Below are positions 1 through 11,740 of a stretch of 59,299 nucleotides of DNA, piece after piece. The notes beneath the pieces are model-generated. The model was given only the letters and a program-made list of their open reading frames with translations, had not been told where the DNA came from and did not search any database. How positions within the stretch are numbered: position 1 is the first letter of the stretch; each line of letters starts with the position of its first letter. The DNA lies in the NCBI RefSeq assembly GCF_000090795.2, contig NW_003546327.1, positions 54,950 through 114,248 on the forward strand, read 5' to 3'. The position numbers and the translations under genes are program-made. The stretch is from Amphimedon queenslandica. Taxonomy: Eukaryota > Porifera > Demospongiae > Haplosclerida > Niphatidae.

Positions 1-222
1 CCCCCCCCCTCTCTCTCTCCCTCTCTCTCTCTCTCTCCCCTCTCTCTCTCTTCTCCCCCTCTTTATCTCTCTCCCCCCTCTCTCTTTCTCCCCCCCTCTC
101 TCTCTCCCTCTCTCTCTCTCTCTCTCCCCTCTCTCTCTCTTCTCCCCCTCTTTCTCTCTCTCCTCCCTCTCTCTTTCTCCTCCCCCCTCTCTCTCTCTCT
201 CCCTCTCTCTTTTTCTCTTTCA
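1..222. repeat. CT-rich microsatellite
   Basis: Nearly pure polypyrimidine (CT)n with C-runs, directly before an exon acceptor at 223. It probably doubles as an extended polypyrimidine tract. Confidence 0.9.
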
Positions 223-223
223 G

Positions 224-516
224 TATGTATGTGATGGTGATGATAAGACTTGGCTTTATGACAACAAACACCTTCCAGTTCATGGAGGAAAGGCAAGAAA
301 TTAAGTCACTTGCATGTTCTCTCTCTCTCTTTTTACTTGTCATAATTATCCTTCTCTCTTATTAAACTTATCTTCTTTCTATTTCTTTTTCTCAGGCATT
401 TCTCTTAATTTATGATGAAGTGGAATCACTAGTGAGAACAGAGGATTCATACAGGTGTGTGTGTGTGTGTGTGTGTGAGTGTGTGTGTGTGTGTGTGTGA
501 GTGTGAGTGTGTGTGT

Positions 517-591
<75 letters not shown>

Positions 592-1547
592 GATTGGCTT
601 ACATCACGTGCCTCTCTTGTCTTTTATTAGGGACAACGTCGACATATTGAAATCAGTTCAAAAGCTTCAGCGTTTCTCCGTTCCACAATTTATGGAGAAA
701 AAGATGAAGGACTTTGTGAGAAATGTCCAAGGTAAGAGAGAGAGAGAGGGGGGGGGGGTGAATGATAATAAAGAAGTGTGGAGGAATCGGATAGCAATAT
801 AAAGTTGTTATGACTATACTGGAAGCCATGTCTATGTATGCACATTATATTTATATGTGTATTTGTTAGTGTTGTATTATACCAATATTGAATACTAATA
901 TTTTTGCTAATAATCCTATTTATGTGTGACCTATTTGTACAACACATAAATAATACAGTACCTGTAAAGAGATCTGTATGGTGCTATAGTGTTTGATACA
1001 GTATGGTCTAGTCTGAAATTATATCCATGAGTTTTTGCACTATGCATTACTAATGTGTGAGTCTAATGACATGCATTACTACCACTCAGTGTTTTCTTTG
1101 AGGCAATCATGTACATCTATTGTATTGTGTGCCTATCTTCATATTTACCAATTGTAGCATATTAGCCTCTGTAATAGAGGCACCTCTATATTAAGGACAC
1201 CTTTATAATAAGGATATCTTTATAATGAGGACATTTTGTAATGTCCCACTTGGTAGAAGCCTATACAAAAGTACCTCTGAAATGAGGACACCTCTGTATT
1301 AAGGACAGGTAGTGTGGGCCCAATGGTGTCCTTAATAAAGAGGCTACACTAGGTATACTTGTAACTAGAGAATGGTTATGTGTATAGGTTAGGTTAGGTT
1401 AGGTTAGGTTGGGTTGGGTGTTGTATGTTTACATCTTCTGTGGCTGCAAGTGTCTGCTTGCTTAGGGTTATGCATCACACATGAAAGCATATTTACATTT
1501 GAGAAGTCAATTTGGTTTCTTATTACCAATCTGGATAGTAAATGATC

Positions 1548-1598
<51 letters not shown>

Positions 1599-1884
1599 CA
1601 TTAAGTTTATATTTTGTTTTATTGTACAAGTGTTATCTCATTATGCCTCCATGCCCATAAATCACAAATTAATTAATTGTTTTGTGCATAGTCAGACCTT
1701 AGCACTTCATGTTTTTGTGTGTGTGTCTGTCATAATTATAATTATTATTGTGCTTGTAATTAAATTGTACTTTTTGTCTAATTTAGGTTATTTTGCTCAG
1801 GAGAGTGCAGCAGCTGCTGCAGCTACAGCTGCCGCCACTTTACCAACCACAAATCCTGTACAAGAAGATAATGGAGATAAATAG
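224..1884 (+). CDS. 3' end of an unrecognised gene (last four exons)
   Basis: Four exons join in frame: 224-292, 396-454, 631-731 and 1787-1884, ending at TAG. The 5' part lies outside the window. The readable peptide begins YVCDGDDKTWLYDNK, continues through AFLLIYDEVESLVRTEDSY and DNVDILKSVQKLQRFSVPQ, and ends in an alanine-rich tail (AAAAAATAAATLPTTN). The phases agree at each junction, which supports real coding. The first intron would start with GC rather than GT (AAG|GCAAGA). I do not recognise the family. The stretch with TWLYDN and AFLLIYDE faintly resembles the last strands of a ubiquitin-specific protease domain, but this is weak and no function is claimed. Confidence 0.6.
459..589. 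repeat. GT microsatellite in an intron
   Basis: About 130 bp of (GT)n with scattered GA interruptions. It begins right at the donor of the intron spanning 455-630, so the donor itself is the first repeat unit. Confidence 0.95.
1173..1350. mobile_element. Dispersed GTCC-type element, copy 1
   Basis: An intronic segment rich in GGACAC / GTGTCC motifs, ending in TCCTTAATAAAGAGGCTACA. The same sequence returns at 20722-20926, including the internal AGGTAGTGTGGGCCCAATGG. There is no coding capacity, so it is likely a small non-autonomous element. Confidence 0.7.
1385..1419 (+). repeat. Short (TTAGG)n tract
   Basis: Four tandem TTAGG units followed by two TTGGG units, inside an intron. This resembles the arthropod telomere pentamer but is too short to mean a chromosome end. 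Confidence 0.7.
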
Positions 1885-2082
1885 ACCGGAGAGATCATCC
1901 ATTGGTAGAAATATTTATCAAGTTTTTAACGAAAGTCAATTCTCTCTCTTTCTCTCTTTAATCATGTCACATAAAACAAACTCAATAATAATCTTTAAAA
2001 CTCTTTTGTGTTTGTTCTTATTACTGATTCTCTCAACACATAACCTGTATCATATTATTATTATAAAACTAAGACTTTCTTT

Positions 2083-2148
<66 letters not shown>

Positions 2149-2817
2149 GCTGTATTCAATCACTCATTCATTAGATTATTTGATCAATCAGTTACATCTC
2201 TTATAATCACATATTTCATTCTTGTAGTAATTTTAATTATTATTATCATACATTTTTGACTTTTCGTTGTTATAATAAAAACTTTAAAATAAGTCACCTT
2301 CATTCTACCAAAGTACCTCACCCACTCTCTCTACCCCCCTCTCTCTCTCTCTCTCCCTTTCTCTCTCTTCTTTATTGTTTAAGTGACAAAGAGCCTTTGT
2401 AGTATTTCAAACCCACATGCTTATAGACGTTGCCATGGCAATGCATTCAGTCCATTAGCATGACTTGATAACATAGAGCAGAGACACATCACATAAAAGA
2501 AGCTTATGATGAATATTGTTTTTGTCGTTCACATTTTAAGATAATGAATTAAGTTCTTTTTTATAAAATAGTAATAATAATAATAATAATAGTTGCTTCA
2601 TTTCAAAGTAAAAAAAAGAAAGAGAGAGAGAAAAGAAAATGAAGAAAACACAAGATTGCAGATCATGTACAGTGAAACGAATAAATATTATAAACGAGCA
2701 AGGGAGGAAGAGGGTAAAGACATGGGTGTAAAGACTAGTAATAATAATTTTAATGTCAATTTTATATAATATTATTTATATTGGAGAAATGTTTTTGTGA
2801 TGATAGCCTCTTGGACC
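1885..2817. other. Intergenic, convergent 3' ends
   Basis: There is no supported gene between the plus-strand gene ending at 1884 and the TGF-beta gene whose stop is at 2818. It holds a (CT)n block at about 2083-2145, a second one at 2338-2368 and (TAA)n at 2570-2591. It is probably the 3' UTR of both neighbours. Confidence 0.6.
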
Positions 2818-4263
2818 TTAGGCGCATTTACACGAAGTGACTCGTACATCTTTTACTGTCTCCACCTCATATTTACCTTCTTCTGTAACCATTAGCACCT
2901 GTATCTCTTCAAACTCGTTTCCGGCGCAACATGGTTCAATAGCAGCTGCAGGGTGTCCTTGAAGAAGGGACAGAAACTCGTACAGACGCGGCGTCATGTT
3001 GTCAATAATCGGACAAATGCCGTCACAGTAATTGGCATTGAAAAACTCGGGACTAGTGACAAAGTCGAAACCAAGATCATCAGCGAAGCTAATGTTAAGT
3101 GGTTTAAGGCAGCACGTGACTTGGTTTTCTTTGCACAGGTTGAGAGGGGTAGATCCTTCGGGGAGTTCTTGTCTCTTTGCCCGGGTTCTCTCAAGTGGAT
3201 TGAACGATGTGATGATGATCCTTGGGGCATTCATGTCGGCGTCAAAATCCTCAAATGTGACAGGCGGGATATGAGGGTGATTGTCGTGCGCACAGGTTGG
3301 TGAGCTAAGGCATTGAACTGACACAACTAGTGTGACATTCCCACTCACTCCTTGATCAATCCAGTTCCTTGCTGCCAGTTCGATATTGAAAGCTACGAAC
3401 CCTTCCTTGAATGGATCGACCATTTTGCCTGTGACTGTTACATCAAGTTCCAGGGCTTCGTAAACTGCATTTATTTCCACGTACTGCTCTTTCAAAGACT
3501 TGTGCCTGTAGTGGGGATCCTGGACAGATGGCGGCATCTGGTAAAGAAGGAGTTCTGCTCTTCTGATGTTATCCAGTTTGCTGGGGAGGTCAAAGTTAAA
3601 AGTGATCTTGTACTCAGCTAGGACATTGCCTCGTCCTGTACGAGCTGAGCGCTTTGCTGCAGTCGAAGCAACCTCTTCTACAGAGAGAGAGAGAGAGAGA
3701 AATCAATAATGCATTATTATTGAGATTAAAACTAATGGCATCAATTAGATGGGTTGTATTTCAAGAATCCACTCACTCCTACTCTCCTACAGGTGCAATA
3801 TGGAATGGATTACACAGAAAGCTCTTTTGTCAAGGCTATCATTAACGTGATCATTGGGCTCAGGCTGCACAAAGCCTCCACTACTGTAATAATGATTTAG
3901 CTCCTTCCCACATGACTAACCTGCATTGATGGATCCAATGAAGGCAGAGACAGGGCTCGCATATATGGAGTTCGACTGACAAGAGTGGCTCCGCTCTTGT
4001 GAGAGAGATTCCGAAGCGGCCGTGAGGGCATTGAAGCTGTCCAAGATTTCCTTGGGAACAGGTGCGGTCCGATTGACCACAGGAGGCTCCGAGAGACCTA
4101 GCTGGCCTAGAATATTGGCTCTTATGCCTTGCACTCTCCTTCTTTTGAGGACCTTTTCGTCCGCAATGGAGCAGCTTTGAGCCCGAGTGGGCGATGGTAA
4201 GGAGATAAGAGCTATGAGGCATAGAAGACAGGGTATGGTGTGGCTGAGAGAAAATAATTTCAT
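2818..4263 (-). CDS. TGF-beta superfamily ligand precursor
   Basis: Two exons, 4263-3921 and 3677-2818, join in frame (phase 1) to give 400 residues. Order: signal peptide (MKLFSLSHTIPCLLCLIALI), then a latency-type propeptide with the RRRVQGIRANILGQLGLSEP stretch typical of TGF-beta prodomains and NRT/NVT glycosylation sites, then a furin site RAKR. The mature domain has about 117 residues and nine cysteines (LC, TCC, YCDGIC, PCC, CKC), matching the nine-cysteine TGF-beta/activin/myostatin layout. The tryptophans usual before the YC motif are replaced (LGFDFVTSPEFF). The secreted dimer should signal through type I/II receptor kinases to Smads. It diverges from UXT, with 204 bp between start codons. 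Subfamily beyond TGF-beta-like is not assigned. Confidence 0.93.
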
Positions 4264-4467
4264 CTTTTTTCCTATTATTAAGTAGACTGCAGTGATTTTG
4301 TGTTGATACTAGTAGTAGTAGAAGTGACTTTTCCTGATGATCGTCCTAAGGCCTTTTATCGCTTTTTATATCCATTCTGTTCGTTCCCTGTGGTCGGTAC
4401 TTGCGAAAAGCAGCTATAAAACATTATTAAATTATGCAAATCTTGGTATGTTCACGCCCACTTAAAG

Positions 4468-4926
4468 ATGGCGGCAGCTCCTTCTTCAAAGAAAGTGGAG
4501 GAATACGAAACTTTCTTTAACGAGAGACTTGCAGTGGATTTGGAAAACACATTAGCCGAAAGAGACAAGATATACGAAGAGATTTCGGAGTACAATCAGC
4601 TAAAGAACTTTATAGAAAGCACCCCAGAGGCAGGCCCAATGAAGACAATGGTAGACATTGGTTGCAACTTTTACATGAGAGCCAAAATAAAAGACCCGAC
4701 CCACATCAGTGTATTAGTGGGGCTAGACATATACCTCTTTATGACGAGACCAGAGGCACTCAGATTCATTACTGTGCGTAATAAACACCTTTATGACAAG
4801 GTCGCCATTTTATCATCGAAAGCAAGCGATATTAGAGCAAGAATGACACTCGTATTAGAAGGACTCAGAGAAATACAGGGATTGCCTGCAGAGGAAAAGG
4901 AGAAGCCACAACGAGAAGTCTGGTAG
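4468..4926 (+). CDS. UXT: UXT-like prefoldin-family protein
   Basis: A single-exon ORF of 152 residues. It shows the alpha-prefoldin layout: an N-terminal helix (YETFFNERLAVDLENTLAER), a beta-hairpin centre with VDIGCNFYMRA (human UXT has VDLGCNFF), LGLDIY/EALRFI strands, then a C-terminal helix ending LEGLREIQGLP, which is almost the human LEGLRELQGL. Human UXT is 157 residues, so the length fits. UXT is part of the R2TP/prefoldin-like (URI1) chaperone complex and a transcription cofactor. The promoter is probably shared with the divergent TGF-beta gene. Confidence 0.93.
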   Translation: MAAAPSSKKVEEYETFFNERLAVDLENTLAERDKIYEEISEYNQLKNFIESTPEAGPMKTMVDIGCNFYMRAKIKDPTHISVLVGLDIYLFMTRPEALRFITVRNKHLYDKVAILSSKASDIRARMTLVLEGLREIQGLPAEEKEKPQREVW

Positions 4927-5487
4927 TGATTGCACCACGAACATTTTAAAATTGAAAGAATCATGTACAGTGTACTCTCTTATACTATTCAGTTAGAAGC
5001 GTTACATCATTCACAATGAATCGTTTAATTAGATGATTGTTGTTATAATAGGGCATCTTTCCCAAGCATGTTGGCTACAAAAAACTAATGTATTCCTATT
5101 CAGTAGGTACAATGCTACAACAGTGTGTCCTCATTCAACAATCTGATGGTATAATAATAATAATAATACAATTAGCAAACACAACAATTTATGACAATAA
5201 AGATAACAATAATAATAATGCAGAAAAACTGGTATAATGTCAAATTGCACACACAAGACCGACCATAATAATAATAATAACAACAACAATAATAATAATA
5301 ATAATGATAATAATAATAATGATAATCTAGGCACTCACAAATAGAATTAAACAAAGCAAGAAGAGAAGTAACAAGACCATACAATAATATTAAATACATG
5401 CAATATGCAACAAGATGTTGAGAACCTTAAGATTTGCTACCTTTTATTAATACAAACAGTCACTAAGAGAGAGAGAGTGAGTGACAA
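4927..5487. other. Intergenic, convergent 3' ends with TAA repeats
   Basis: No supported gene. Several (TAA)n/(TAATAG)n blocks lie at 5150-5325. This region is the 3' UTR of UXT (+) and of the V-ATPase subunit (-). Confidence 0.6.
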
Positions 5488-6111
5488 CTAAGATCCTCCT
5501 TCAAAGTTTGCCTTGGTGGCGATAATGATACCAATAATGACTCCGAAAAGACCAATGGCACTTGCAAATATTTCAATGATGAGAACCTTCACAAATAATG
5601 TAGCATTCTGAGCATCTGCTAGGGCTGCTCCACTCCCAACCACACCCACTGATATACCACAGGCTATGTTGGTCAGACCTACGCTCACACCGGCCGCAAA
5701 AATGGCATATCCCGAGAAAAGCGAGGCTTGTGTATAGGTTCCGTCAGAATAAAGGTTTTCAACAACTTTGACTCTTCCAGAAAGGATTATGGCCATGATG
5801 ATTCCGTAAATGGCAACAGCTTCACAAAAGATGATACTGATGAGGTTACGTGTTTTAATCCTGGGGGCCATGACACCTGCACCTAGAATGCTACTGCCGA
5901 CTAAAAAAATGCCCCAGGCAGCCCCGACTATGGAGAGAGAGACAGACAGCCCCACCCCCAGGCCAGACCATATATAAGGTGAAAGATATGTGAGAAACCA
6001 GCCAAAATCAAACCTGCTCCCAAGCCCAGAGAGGTTGTAATAGAGCCCCACGCATATGAGGATGAATAAAGCGGTATAGTAGACTACTTGGTGGTGTAAA
6101 CCACACAGCAT
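5488..6111 (-). CDS. ATP6V0B: V-type proton ATPase 21 kDa proteolipid subunit c''
   Basis: An intronless ORF of 207 residues with five hydrophobic helices. It forms part of the proton-carrying c-ring of the membrane Vo sector, acidifying lysosomes, Golgi and secretory compartments. The first proteolipid repeat has [20 protein letters not shown] and then [18 protein letters not shown] sequence carrying the buried proton-binding Glu (about residue 97). The second repeat has [20 protein letters not shown] and a further Glu in [14 protein letters not shown]. The extra N-terminal helix and the length fit c'' (human 205) and not the 155-residue c subunit. Confidence 0.96.
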   Translation of the reverse strand: MLCGLHHQVVYYTALFILICVGLYYNLSGLGSRFDFGWFLTYLSPYIWSGLGVGLSVSLSIVGAAWGIFLVGSSILGAGVMAPRIKTRNLISIIFCEAVAIYGIIMAIILSGRVKVVENLYSDGTYTQASLFSGYAIFAAGVSVGLTNIACGISVGVVGSGAALADAQNATLFVKVLIIEIFASAIGLFGVIIGIIIATKANFEGGS

Positions 6112-6616
6112 CTTTAGTTTCTATTTGGGAGAGAGAAAGAGATGAGAGGGTTTGCTTCCGTTAAGTTTGAGACGTTTCTTACTGTTTGATAGCTTGTGGT
6201 GGCTAGAAACTTGGTCTTTTCTCTTTCCTTCTAATCAAGAAAGAGAAAGAAAATCTGTAGAAAAATGGATGCTGCAGAGATAGGAGGGTCACATGAGAGA
6301 TCACGTGACCAATGGTAAATTAAATCTTACTAATGATTAGTTAATTAACTTTACAGGAACTTATTTCTTTCATAACCACACCCATTACCGTATTTACTCT
6401 AGAAACGTAATTCATTTTTTATAGGTCTGGAGGTATAACAAATTTCATATGCATTAACAAGAATAGATCGGTGAATATAAAAATAATTATAATAGGTACA
6501 GTATTAAAAAGAGTAGATCGGTATTGAATACAAATAGGTATAGTACTAAATATAAAAGTATAAAATAAAGTTCATCTATTCATGCTGACTACTGTATATT
6601 GCAAGTATACAGGAGC
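6112..6616. other. Intergenic between two minus-strand genes
   Basis: No supported coding sequence. It is AT-rich, with a GAGA-rich patch at 6127-6150 just upstream of ATP6V0B and imperfect AGTAGATCGGT / TAGGTA(C)AGTA repeats at 6464-6550. It should contain the ATP6V0B promoter and the 3' UTR of the next gene. Confidence 0.5.
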
Positions 6617-7417
6617 TTATGACTTCCGGTACAATCGATATGACAGCATGGCAATCGCAGCAGGAATCACCAATATCAGTACCCTCTCTGGTCTGAAGCT
6701 CATGAAATAAGACAATGCTGCTGTAAAACCACTTGAAGGATTGTTCCTGGATATCTGTTCCATTGCTCCAGTAGAGAAATTCTCTGACACCTTTAAAGTC
6801 CGATAAAGTGCTTGCATTTCTGTGACACGGACTTGGTTTTCTTTGACAGCAACTTCCAAGGCAAATTTCTTTGCAAATTCCAAACAGTCGTCCATTACTA
6901 GTCTGTACTTCTCCGGGACAACCATTAAACATAGGAACTGAAGATAAAAGTAATTCAGTGCGGTCTCTCCCACGAAAAAGCTCCTTGATTTGAGAAACCA
7001 ATTAATGTAGTAATAGTTTCGGGCAAGAATATACCTATCACCATCAAGACACACATGGTACTGCTGCAGTGGTACTTCATTGGCCAGGCGTTGAGCTGTC
7101 TCGTGCTGTCTTATTGTCAAAGAGGGTCCATCAATCATCTGGCCGAATATTGGAGTGAATAATAAGGTGTCGAAAAGTTCTTTGTCAACGACTACTATAG
7201 ACGCATGAGATCTGTAGATTGTAATAAAAACATATTTGTCAGTCTCTGGTGACATCTCGTTTTTGGCAGCTTGCAAATCATAAACTGATTTCCCTCTCTT
7301 CTTACAAGTTTGGACAGTCTGAACTAGACTATCTTCAAAGAGGCTTTTGTCAATATTTTCGCCAAAATGGAATTCCTCGTCACTCGCCATTTTCTCAACG
7401 TTTTGAATGTTTTCCAA
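6617..7417 (-). CDS. Unrecognised protein with C-terminal membrane anchor
   Basis: An intronless ORF of 266 residues (or 257 if translation starts at the second Met, MASDEEFHFGEN, at 7390). The N-terminal and central parts are mixed alpha/beta without obvious motifs; an aromatic stretch RNYYYINWFLKSRSFFVG lies near the middle and a Lys/Glu-rich helix follows. The C-terminus has one hydrophobic segment (VLILVIPAAIAMLSYRLY) followed by RKS, the arrangement of a tail-anchored protein with its bulk in the cytosol. No signal peptide is seen. Its start codon is 68 bp from the divergent phosphatase gene, suggesting a shared promoter. The family is not recognised and no function is proposed. Confidence 0.75.
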   Translation of the reverse strand: MENIQNVEKMASDEEFHFGENIDKSLFEDSLVQTVQTCKKRGKSVYDLQAAKNEMSPETDKYVFITIYRSHASIVVVDKELFDTLLFTPIFGQMIDGPSLTIRQHETAQRLANEVPLQQYHVCLDGDRYILARNYYYINWFLKSRSFFVGETALNYFYLQFLCLMVVPEKYRLVMDDCLEFAKKFALEVAVKENQVRVTEMQALYRTLKVSENFSTGAMEQISRNNPSSGFTAALSYFMSFRPERVLILVIPAAIAMLSYRLYRKS

Positions 7418-7485
7418 GTTATTACAGTTAATTAAAACTACTTAATTAACTTTAGTAATTAAGCTTTAATATTAATTTTTCCAAA
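7418..7485. promoter_or_regulatory. 68-bp divergent start-to-start interval
   Basis: Only 68 bp separate the outermost ATGs of the minus-strand anchored protein (7417) and the plus-strand PPM phosphatase (7486). It is AT-rich with repeated TTAATTAA-type motifs (TTAATTAACTT, TAATTAAGC). Both promoters and 5' UTRs must fit here or overlap the opposite gene. Confidence 0.6.
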
Positions 7486-8586
7486 ATGGAGTTCCCAGTA
7501 GAGGGGAGAGCAAGCGCAAAGAAATTCCTTGAATACTTCCTATCCAAGAACAGCTTTCCGGCCTCCCTGGAGGACGCTGTACCCGTACAGCCTCCCTCCA
7601 CAAACGGACGGGGAGTGAGAGAGACGGAGGTAGAAGCGGAATGCATGAACATGTGCAGGAATTTACTTGCTGGATGGTGAGAAGAGAGGGAGAGGGCGTG
7701 AGAGAGAGAAAGAGGAAGGAAAGAAGCTCAACAAACCGCCACCACCAAGACCCAAAAGTGCTACAATGGGTTGTAGTATACGGAAATCTATCCCGTATTT
7801 GTTGAGCTTGGGATCTGATATCCGGGAGTGCACTTATAATTTACTGACTTTTCATTTCTAGCTCCTGCCCTGGTCTACTCAATTATAATATAACATGTGC
7901 TGCTATACAGGAATTAATGGGTGGGTCCCTAGAGGAATATCGTCTAAAGAAAGAGAGTCCTGACGAGGAACAAGAGACCGAAAGTACGTTTTTGTTTGTG
8001 AGTCTTTTTTGCAGATTTATTAAAAAATGAATTTTTCGTAGAATAGATTTGCCACACCCTTAAGTGGCAATTCAGAAATGCAATGAATATTTTATGGAGC
8101 TTTAATCTATTCTTATGCAACAATTCTTAAACTAATTTTGTGTTGGCTTCCTACAAGCATTTGTTTTAACCATAATGTCCCTTCACTTGATGTCACCTTT
8201 TCACTATGACCTGATATACATATATGGGGAAGCTTTCCCTCTCTTCCAAAAGCAGCCTCTTACAGTTAGTGTAGCAGCTATAGCAGTATTGTTTGTATCA
8301 CGGTTTCCTTTTTCATGATTAATTATTAATATCATAGCATATGAAACTGTTCAACACCCTAAGCTTGTCATCATTTTGTATTTTATAACTGCAATACCAA
8401 TGCATGGCAAAATTACCGGATCCATTGTATCATTATGTTGTTGTATACAATTATCTCATTATGCTCCAGTAGTGCCCTAGTGACATTAATAGCTGTTATG
8501 TCTGCAATTACTACCCATTATTGTACCATTATTGTTTCAGTTTATAATAACACTTTAATGAGGACCAGCACACGCAATTGAGCAAT

Positions 8587-8622
<36 letters not shown>

Positions 8623-11600
8623 CTCAACCTTTAACATTAAAGTGTGGCTCTGTATTCTTTATTGATTATAATTGGCTTGTAACCACATTTTAGGATAGCC
8701 TGATTGTTCCAAGGCTGAGTGGTCAACACACAATTATAAGCAATAGAATAGAATAGAATGTGGTTTCTCCAACTTAGTGATAGTAGCTAGGGTACCTACT
8801 TTGTTTTAATGGATGGAAAACCAATCTTGTTAAATGAATGATGAAATACTGAATGCTGTTAAGCATTAATGCATGTGTGTGTACCAATATTGTAGTTTTA
8901 ATAATACTTCCTGCATCTACATTATGCATGATACATTCATGTAAGTATTATGTATCTTTAGAGATGTACAGTGAGGGTCTATTAGCAGTAGCTACAGTTC
9001 GGGCAGCTCACACAGTTTGCCAGAGGTGGGCGGAGTCTTTGGGTCCTCTCACTTGTCCTCGGAGCAGACCTGACTTCTCTGCTTTCTGCATGAAGAACAA
9101 AAGACGCAAGATGGAGGACAGACATTCTATTTGTCTTGATATTAATACGCTGTATGGGATAAAGGTGAGGGGAGAGAGAGAGAGAGCGAGAGAGAGAGAG
9201 AGAATAATCAATAGAGAAGTTCCTCTTGTCATCAGTAGATTCACCATACATGTACATTTGCAGCTGTAGTGTAGTGTCCCTTATTCACAGTCCAAACTAA
9301 ATCTTGTTTATTCCGGCCTGAATCTTTAAGTCATAATAATCACACGAAATCATACTTAGAACAACCCCAGATACAATATTGACATTCCTTTGCCACACGG
9401 TGGTAATTGTCCTCCGGATGTTTAGACAGACTTTAGTTGTCACTAAATGCAAAGAGTATCAACTATCGAAGGAGGGGAGCCATAGCGACTGTTTTATGAA
9501 ACAGTAAATATTGATAAAATTATATTTAGGATAATTAAGTTATTTTATTAATTATAACGAACACATGATGCTATGTCTTTTCCCCTTCTTCCTCTCTCTC
9601 TCTCCCTTCTCTCTCCCTCTCTCTCTCCACCTATCACACCTAATTTCCCCTTCCTTCTTGTTAGGGTTTCGCTCATGACCAAACATTTTTTGGCGTGTAC
9701 GATGGTCACGTGGGGCCTGAAGCAGCTGACTATTCTTCCAGACACGTTCATCACAACATTATAAGACACCCTTCCTTTATAACTGACCCTGTACTGGCTA
9801 TAAAGGAAGGCATAAAGGTGACAGATGAAAGGTTCTGCTCTACTGTAAGTTTTCTGTTTAAGCCATGATTCTTCCTTGCTAGTACTCATCCTTTATCATA
9901 ATGTCCTTTAACTTTATGTAAGGTTTTAGTTGAGTCTTACTTTAACCTTTCGAGTTGTGGCCATTAATTTTATTAAAAGTGGTAGATTTTCGGAAAAAGG
10001 CAAAGACTATAGTCCATGGTTTTTTCAAAAAATGGCTCCAAAATCACCCTCAATTTTTATTACATTTTCTTATACATATCAATATCCTTATGCTGTGTAG
10101 AAAGTTTGAGTTGATTTCGACCAAAAATTTTCAAGTTATGAACATCACAATGATGATGATGATGATAATGGTAATACCAGCTCTGTCTTCTGTGTAGGGT
10201 TTCAAATCTGGATCCACAGCCGTCGTTGCCCTGATACGAGGACCGATGCTTTATGTGGGTTGGGTCGGGGATTCACAAGCTTATCTTGTGAGGAAAGGAG
10301 TAGCCGTCCAAATAATGGAGCCACACAAACCTGACAGAGAAGTAAGAATTATTATTATTATTATTATTATTATTATTGTTATAAGCAAAAACAACAACAA
10401 CAAATAGAAACCTGTCTATCCACTCAGTCATATTTATAATATGTATCTACTATTATAATTATTATTTTATATTTGTGCTCTTTATTTACTTGTCCCAAAT
10501 CATCATTATGTACACACTGTCAGGGTTCAATATCCAAACCTACAGTGGTGCATCATAATTGTTTAATTGGTATGAAATCAGAGAAGATTAGTGTGCCCTG
10601 GCCTTTTAGCATGATTCAGTACATACTGTACATGTATATGGGTTTATGTGATAATTCTTCTGTCATTAAGTTATACATAAACTTTGGGAATTTCATCATA
10701 GGAAGTTAGATCTTCAGGATATTAATATTAGCAATCATGTTGTTTTTATTGTGATGTAAGTGCATGGTATAGTTAATTAATGTCGTTAGAGGCATGACTT
10801 TAGCACTACCATAATTAGGTACATTTAATTGATAAACCATGTCACATGCTGCCAGTATTTCATTAAGAGGGTTCGCTTTCTTGTAGCAGTTTATACAGTT
10901 CTTGTTTTACAAAGGATATGGAGTCATAGAGTCCCATTTTTTGGACTCTTCAATCACATTTTATTCTCACCACACCCTCTACTAGTAATAGTACATGTAC
11001 ATGTACGTTTTAGTCTCAATTTAATTTTGAAGACATGGCAAGTGATTGTGTCAGACAGACAAAATTACAAAAGTGTCCCAACAAAATTTTGTCTTGAAAC
11101 GCCAGCATTGATCATTAATGTGGTTGTTGCTTCATATCTCTCCCCTCCCTCTCTTTCTCTCCAGGATGAGCAGCAGCGTATAGAAGCAGCAGGTGGTCTA
11201 GTCATTAACATTGGAGTATGGAGAGTGAACGGTAACCTTTCGGTCTCACGAGCCATTGGAGATCCCAAGGACAAGAAATACGTGATAGGAGACGCAGAAG
11301 TATCCGAGATAGAACTAGACGGGACTGAGGACTATCTTGTGGTCGCTTGCGACGGGATTTGGGATGTTGTGAACGAGGAAGAACTCACGAGCCATTTGGA
11401 GGAGTATTTTATAAAAGGAGGTACCAAATCTGACGCTGCCAAGTCCCTAGTTCAGTTTGCGTACAGTGAAGGATCTGGTGATAATCTGACGGCCATAATA
11501 GTCTTCTTTGATAGTTTTAAGATACCTGTGAAACCGGAAAATGTGTCTGGAACTGAGACTGGTTCTGCTGGGACTGAGACCGGTTCTTCCAAGACTGAGA

Positions 11601-11740
11601 CCGGTTCTGCCAAGACTGAGACCAGTTCTGCTGGAACTGAGACTGATTCTGCTGGAACTGAGACTGATTCTGCTGGGAATGGGAATGGAATTAAGACCAG
11701 TTCTGCTGGGACTGACTCTACATCTTCGGATAATAATTAA
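7486..11740 (+). CDS. PPM/PP2C-family Ser/Thr phosphatase, PPM1E/PPM1F-like
   Basis: Six exons join in frame: 7486-7676, 7862-7983, 8962-9164, 9665-9844, 10198-10341 and 11165-11740, giving 471 residues. PP2C motifs come in order: [18 protein letters not shown] (metal-binding Asp), [67 protein letters not shown] (metal Asp) and [13 protein letters not shown] (metal Asp). The sequence runs closest to PPM1F/PPM1E (POPX), which dephosphorylate PAK and CaM kinases. The usual DGHGG is DGHVG here. The last 70 or so residues are a low-complexity tail with six copies of a TETxSAG-type heptapeptide. The introns carry dispersed repeats. Confidence 0.93.
9995..10145 (-). repeat. Copy of the ~177-bp satellite unit (inverted)
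   Basis: Inverted relative to the array at 21232-22240. It has the reverse complements of GGAGCCATTTTTTG, of CACAGCATAAGGA and of TCAAACTTTCTACACAGCAT, with divergence. It lies in a PPM phosphatase intron. Confidence 0.8.

Noticed and set aside
63-296. Arg/Glu-rich ORF on the minus strand
   Set aside because: Translation of a CT microsatellite; it is antisense to a supported exon.
1385-1419. Telomere
   Set aside because: Only four TTAGG units, inside an intron and followed by ordinary genes on both sides.
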